Below are positions 61,958-64,000 of a stretch of 64,000 nucleotides of DNA, piece by piece. Each line of letters starts with the position of its first letter. The first letter of the stretch is position 1. The DNA is from Tepidanaerobacter syntrophicus (GTDB lineage Bacteria; Bacillota; Thermosediminibacteria; Thermosediminibacterales; Tepidanaerobacteraceae), in the NCBI RefSeq assembly GCF_001485475.2, contig NZ_DF977000.1:310001-374000 (forward strand), in the 5' to 3' direction. Under the pieces are notes generated by a model. It had not been told where the DNA came from and ran no database searches. It saw nothing but the letters and a program-made list of their open reading frames with translations. The position numbers and the translations under genes are program-made.

Positions 61958-61985
61958 TATTTTTAAGTTGGGAGTGGCATGAAAT

Positions 61986-62792
61986 ATGGCAAAAATTATC
62001 GGAGTCGGAGATAACGTAGTAGACAAATATTTAGATTTAGGGCTTATGTTTCCGGGAGGCAATGCCCTAAACGTAGCTGTTCTTTCCCGCAGATATGGAG
62101 CCGATGCCGCCTATATGGGTGTGCTGGGAGAAGACAGAGCCGGCAGACATATATACGAAACATTGCAAAAAGAAGGCATAGACGTATCTCGTGTAAGGAT
62201 AACAGAAGGTCCTAATGCGTATTCAGAAGTAACCTTAGTAGATGGCGACAGGGTATTCGTGGGAGGGGATCCGGGGGTATCTACTCAGCTTTCATTTACT
62301 GAAGATGATTTTGAATATATGAAAAAATTTGATCTGATTCATACCAGCGTTTATAGTTACATAGAAGATGAACTAAAAAACCTAAAAGAAACTGGTAAAA
62401 TTGTTTCATTTGATTTTTCAGATAGTTATGAACAATCCTACCTAAATAAAACACTTCCATATGTTGATTTTGCCTTTTTTTCCGGTTCAGGCAAATCTTT
62501 GGAAGAAATCAAGGATTTCCAAAAAAAAGTAAGCGAGCAAGGTCCCTCTTTAGTTCTTATTACAAGAGGCTCCAAAGGAGCAATCCTTTATTATAATGGC
62601 AAATATTATTTACAAGACAGTGTTCCTACAAAGGTTGTGGATACCTTAGGGGCAGGAGATGCTTTTATTGCAAGCCTGATAGTAAGTATTCTTGATGGGA
62701 AGGAGGTAACTTTTGCTATGCAAAAGGCTGCCGAAGATGCAGCCAAAACTTGCACCTATTACGGTGCTTTCGGCTATGGAATCGAATTTTAA
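61986..62792 (+). CDS. frlD: PfkB-family fructoselysine 6-kinase-like (FrlD)
   Basis: A 268-residue ribokinase/PfkB kinase close to FrlD: IIGVGDNVVDKYLDLGLMFPGGNALNVAVLSRRYG, DFSDSYEQ, DFAFFSGSGKS, and the active-site anion hole VVDTLGAGDAFIASL (catalytic Asp) near residue 220. FrlD phosphorylates fructoselysine or other fructosamines at C6 so that FrlB can cleave them. The frlB deglycase is not in the window and would be expected just after its end. ATG 61986 lies 28 bases after the GntR gene. Confidence 0.82.
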   Translation: MAKIIGVGDNVVDKYLDLGLMFPGGNALNVAVLSRRYGADAAYMGVLGEDRAGRHIYETLQKEGIDVSRVRITEGPNAYSEVTLVDGDRVFVGGDPGVSTQLSFTEDDFEYMKKFDLIHTSVYSYIEDELKNLKETGKIVSFDFSDSYEQSYLNKTLPYVDFAFFSGSGKSLEEIKDFQKKVSEQGPSLVLITRGSKGAILYYNGKYYLQDSVPTKVVDTLGAGDAFIASLIVSILDGKEVTFAMQKAAEDAAKTCTYYGAFGYGIEF

Positions 62793-62816
62793 TTTTTATA
62801 AGGAGGGAGAACAATT

Positions 62817-64000
62817 TTGAAGAGCTATAGAAAAACCTTATCACTGGTGATTATCTTTACTCTTGCACTATCTTTGGTTGCCGGCTGCGGAGGAGGCTCT
62901 CAGGAAACAGGAGGCACTACTGAAGAGACGCAAGGCGAGCAGGTAGTATTAAAATTCTTGCACAAATGGCCTCAGCCAGAGAATATGCCCTATTTTGAAG
63001 ATGTGGTAAAAGATTTTGAGGCCACGCATCCCAATATAAAAATAGATATGGAAGCTGTAGCGGATGAACCGATTAAAGATAAGCTGCGGGTTCTTATGGG
63101 AACAGATTCCCAGCCGGACATATTCTTTTCCTGGAGTGGTGAGTTTGCCAAAAAATTTGTTCGTTCTAACAACGCATTAGACATAACTGAGGCCTTAAAT
63201 GCAGATACAGACTGGAAAAACAGCATTATGCAGGCAGGCCTTGAGCCCTTTACAATGGATGGAAAGGTTTATGGAATTCCCTTTAGAATTAATGGAAAAT
63301 TCTTTGTATATAACAAAGAGATATTTGCAAAGCACAATCTCCAAGAGCCTGAAACCTGGGCGGATTTTATTAAGATATGTGAAACATTAAAAGCAGACAA
63401 TATTACCCCTATAGCGCTGGGAAATCAATATCCATGGGCAGCATGCCATTATCTCACTGGTTTAAATCAGAAGCTTGTGCCTCAAGATGTACGCATGAAG
63501 GATTACAATCCGAAAACCGGAGAATTCACAGACCCTGGGTATGTCCAAGCTCTAGAGTATTTAAAATCCCTAAATGACAATGGCTACTTTAATGAAGGCG
63601 TAAATTCTACATCTCATGATATGGCTCATGAAATGTTTTATGCAGGACAAGCGGCTATGTTCTATGTGGAATTAGAAGAGTTCCAGCAGGTAGAAGATAA
63701 CTTTTCGGGTAAATGGGATTTCTTTGCGCTGCCAAAGATACCTGAAGGCAAAGGAAATCAAAACTTCTTAACAGGTGCGCCTGACGGATTTATGATATCA
63801 GCAAAGACGAAACATCCGGAGGAAGCCATAGAGTTTTTGAAATTCTTGACCTCAAAAGAAAACAGTGAAAAACTTGTGAAAGATTTAGGCTGGCCAAGTC
63901 CTATAATTGGAGCTGTTAACGAAACGAATGCCTTCCCGCTATTAGTAGAAGGAATGAAAGCAATTGAACAGGCAGAAGGTATGGCTCTGTGGCTAGATAC
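62817..64000 (+). CDS. frlO: Sugar ABC transporter substrate-binding lipoprotein (FrlO-like), cut by the window end
   Basis: About 394 residues are visible; the stop lies beyond base 64000. The start is TTG 62817 following AAGGAGGGAG. The signal peptide ends in a lipobox (SLVAGC, Cys24), followed by a Gly/Thr linker. The mature protein is a CUT1 carbohydrate-binding protein: FLHKWPQPENMPYF, GTDSQPDIFFSWSGEF, VYGIPFRINGKFFVYNKEIFAKHNLQEPETWADF and AGQAAMFYVELEEF. Following a GntR regulator and an FrlD-like kinase it probably collects fructosamines (amino acid-sugar adducts), by analogy with FrlO. Confidence 0.85.
   Translation, partial: MKSYRKTLSLVIIFTLALSLVAGCGGGSQETGGTTEETQGEQVVLKFLHKWPQPENMPYFEDVVKDFEATHPNIKIDMEAVADEPIKDKLRVLMGTDSQPDIFFSWSGEFAKKFVRSNNALDITEALNADTDWKNSIMQAGLEPFTMDGKVYGIPFRINGKFFVYNKEIFAKHNLQEPETWADFIKICETLKADNITPIALGNQYPWAACHYLTGLNQKLVPQDVRMKDYNPKTGEFTDPGYVQALEYLKSLNDNGYFNEGVNSTSHDMAHEMFYAGQAAMFYVELEEFQQVEDNFSGKWDFFALPKIPEGKGNQNFLTGAPDGFMISAKTKHPEEAIEFLKFLTSKENSEKLVKDLGWPSPIIGAVNETNAFPLLVEGMKAIEQAEGMALWLD

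Noticed and set aside
1-64000. CRISPR arrays, rRNA, tRNA, complete insertion sequences and phage genes.
   Set aside because: No regularly spaced repeats, tRNA-like cloverleaf, rRNA segment, transposase or phage structural gene was recognised on either strand.

Overview
The window looks like a piece of the chromosome of an anaerobic, low-GC Firmicute of class Clostridia. Signs of this are the strong AGGAGG-type ribosome binding sites, frequent TTG and GTG starts, a SAM-I (S-box) riboswitch, a BirA-type operator, a sigma-54 cysteine-degradation locus and many Fe-S proteins. A Thermosediminibacterales/Tepidanaerobacter-like host is my guess from gene content only. No rRNA, tRNA, CRISPR array or intact transposase was seen; almost all of the sequence is coding.

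Layout. 1-1148: end of an amino-acid ABC transporter (permease, ATPase). 1158-6693 (minus): a methionine operon behind a SAM-I riboswitch, with a DUF39 homocysteine-forming protein, a 2[4Fe-4S] ferredoxin, a UPF0280 protein, a free-standing MetH activation domain and a MetH lacking that domain. 6754-7850: a 31-bp-arm palindrome, an HdeD-like membrane protein and a relic resembling an IS200/IS605 right end. 7849-12978: azlCD, rlmH, amj, then argGH behind an ArgR box. 12981-14919: Crp/Fnr regulator divergent from a ferredoxin-cupin pair. 15191-18873: fructose PTS operon. 19055-23074: sulfur/selenium locus (two TusA-like proteins, LysR, two YeeE/YedE half-transporters, a thioredoxin-reductase-like flavoprotein). 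23322-25315: exonuclease III and a phosphoesterase.

25334-41099 is the highlight: a LacI-controlled operon that matches, gene for gene, the E. coli ycj cluster (ycjW, N, O, P, Q, R, S, T, M, U). In E. coli those enzymes turn D-gulosides into D-glucosides through 3-keto sugars and phosphorolyse kojibiose and glucosylglycerate. Here the operon also carries a second dehydrogenase, a second Gfo/Idh/MocA oxidoreductase and a GH4 glycosidase, which themselves suggest C3-oxidation chemistry. Two near-identical operators flank and occupy the promoters.

41266-53327: bioY behind a BirA box; a secreted Memo-like protein with a thioester-less alpha-2-macroglobulin; a small thioredoxin; a DUF1538/P-II pair; speE, a flavin reductase, an EndoIII-like protein, DegV and Sir2. 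53598-58494: a sigma-54 activator with a Cys-rich sensor domain, a consensus -24/-12 promoter with three matching upstream palindromes, L-cysteine desulfidase and a DAACS symporter. 58709-64000: a DapA-like aldolase, a CoA-disulfide-reductase-like flavoprotein, and the start of a probable fructosamine (frl-like) operon (GntR regulator, FrlD-like kinase, sugar-binding lipoprotein cut by the window end).

Functions are assigned by recognising motifs and remembered family members; no database search was run.
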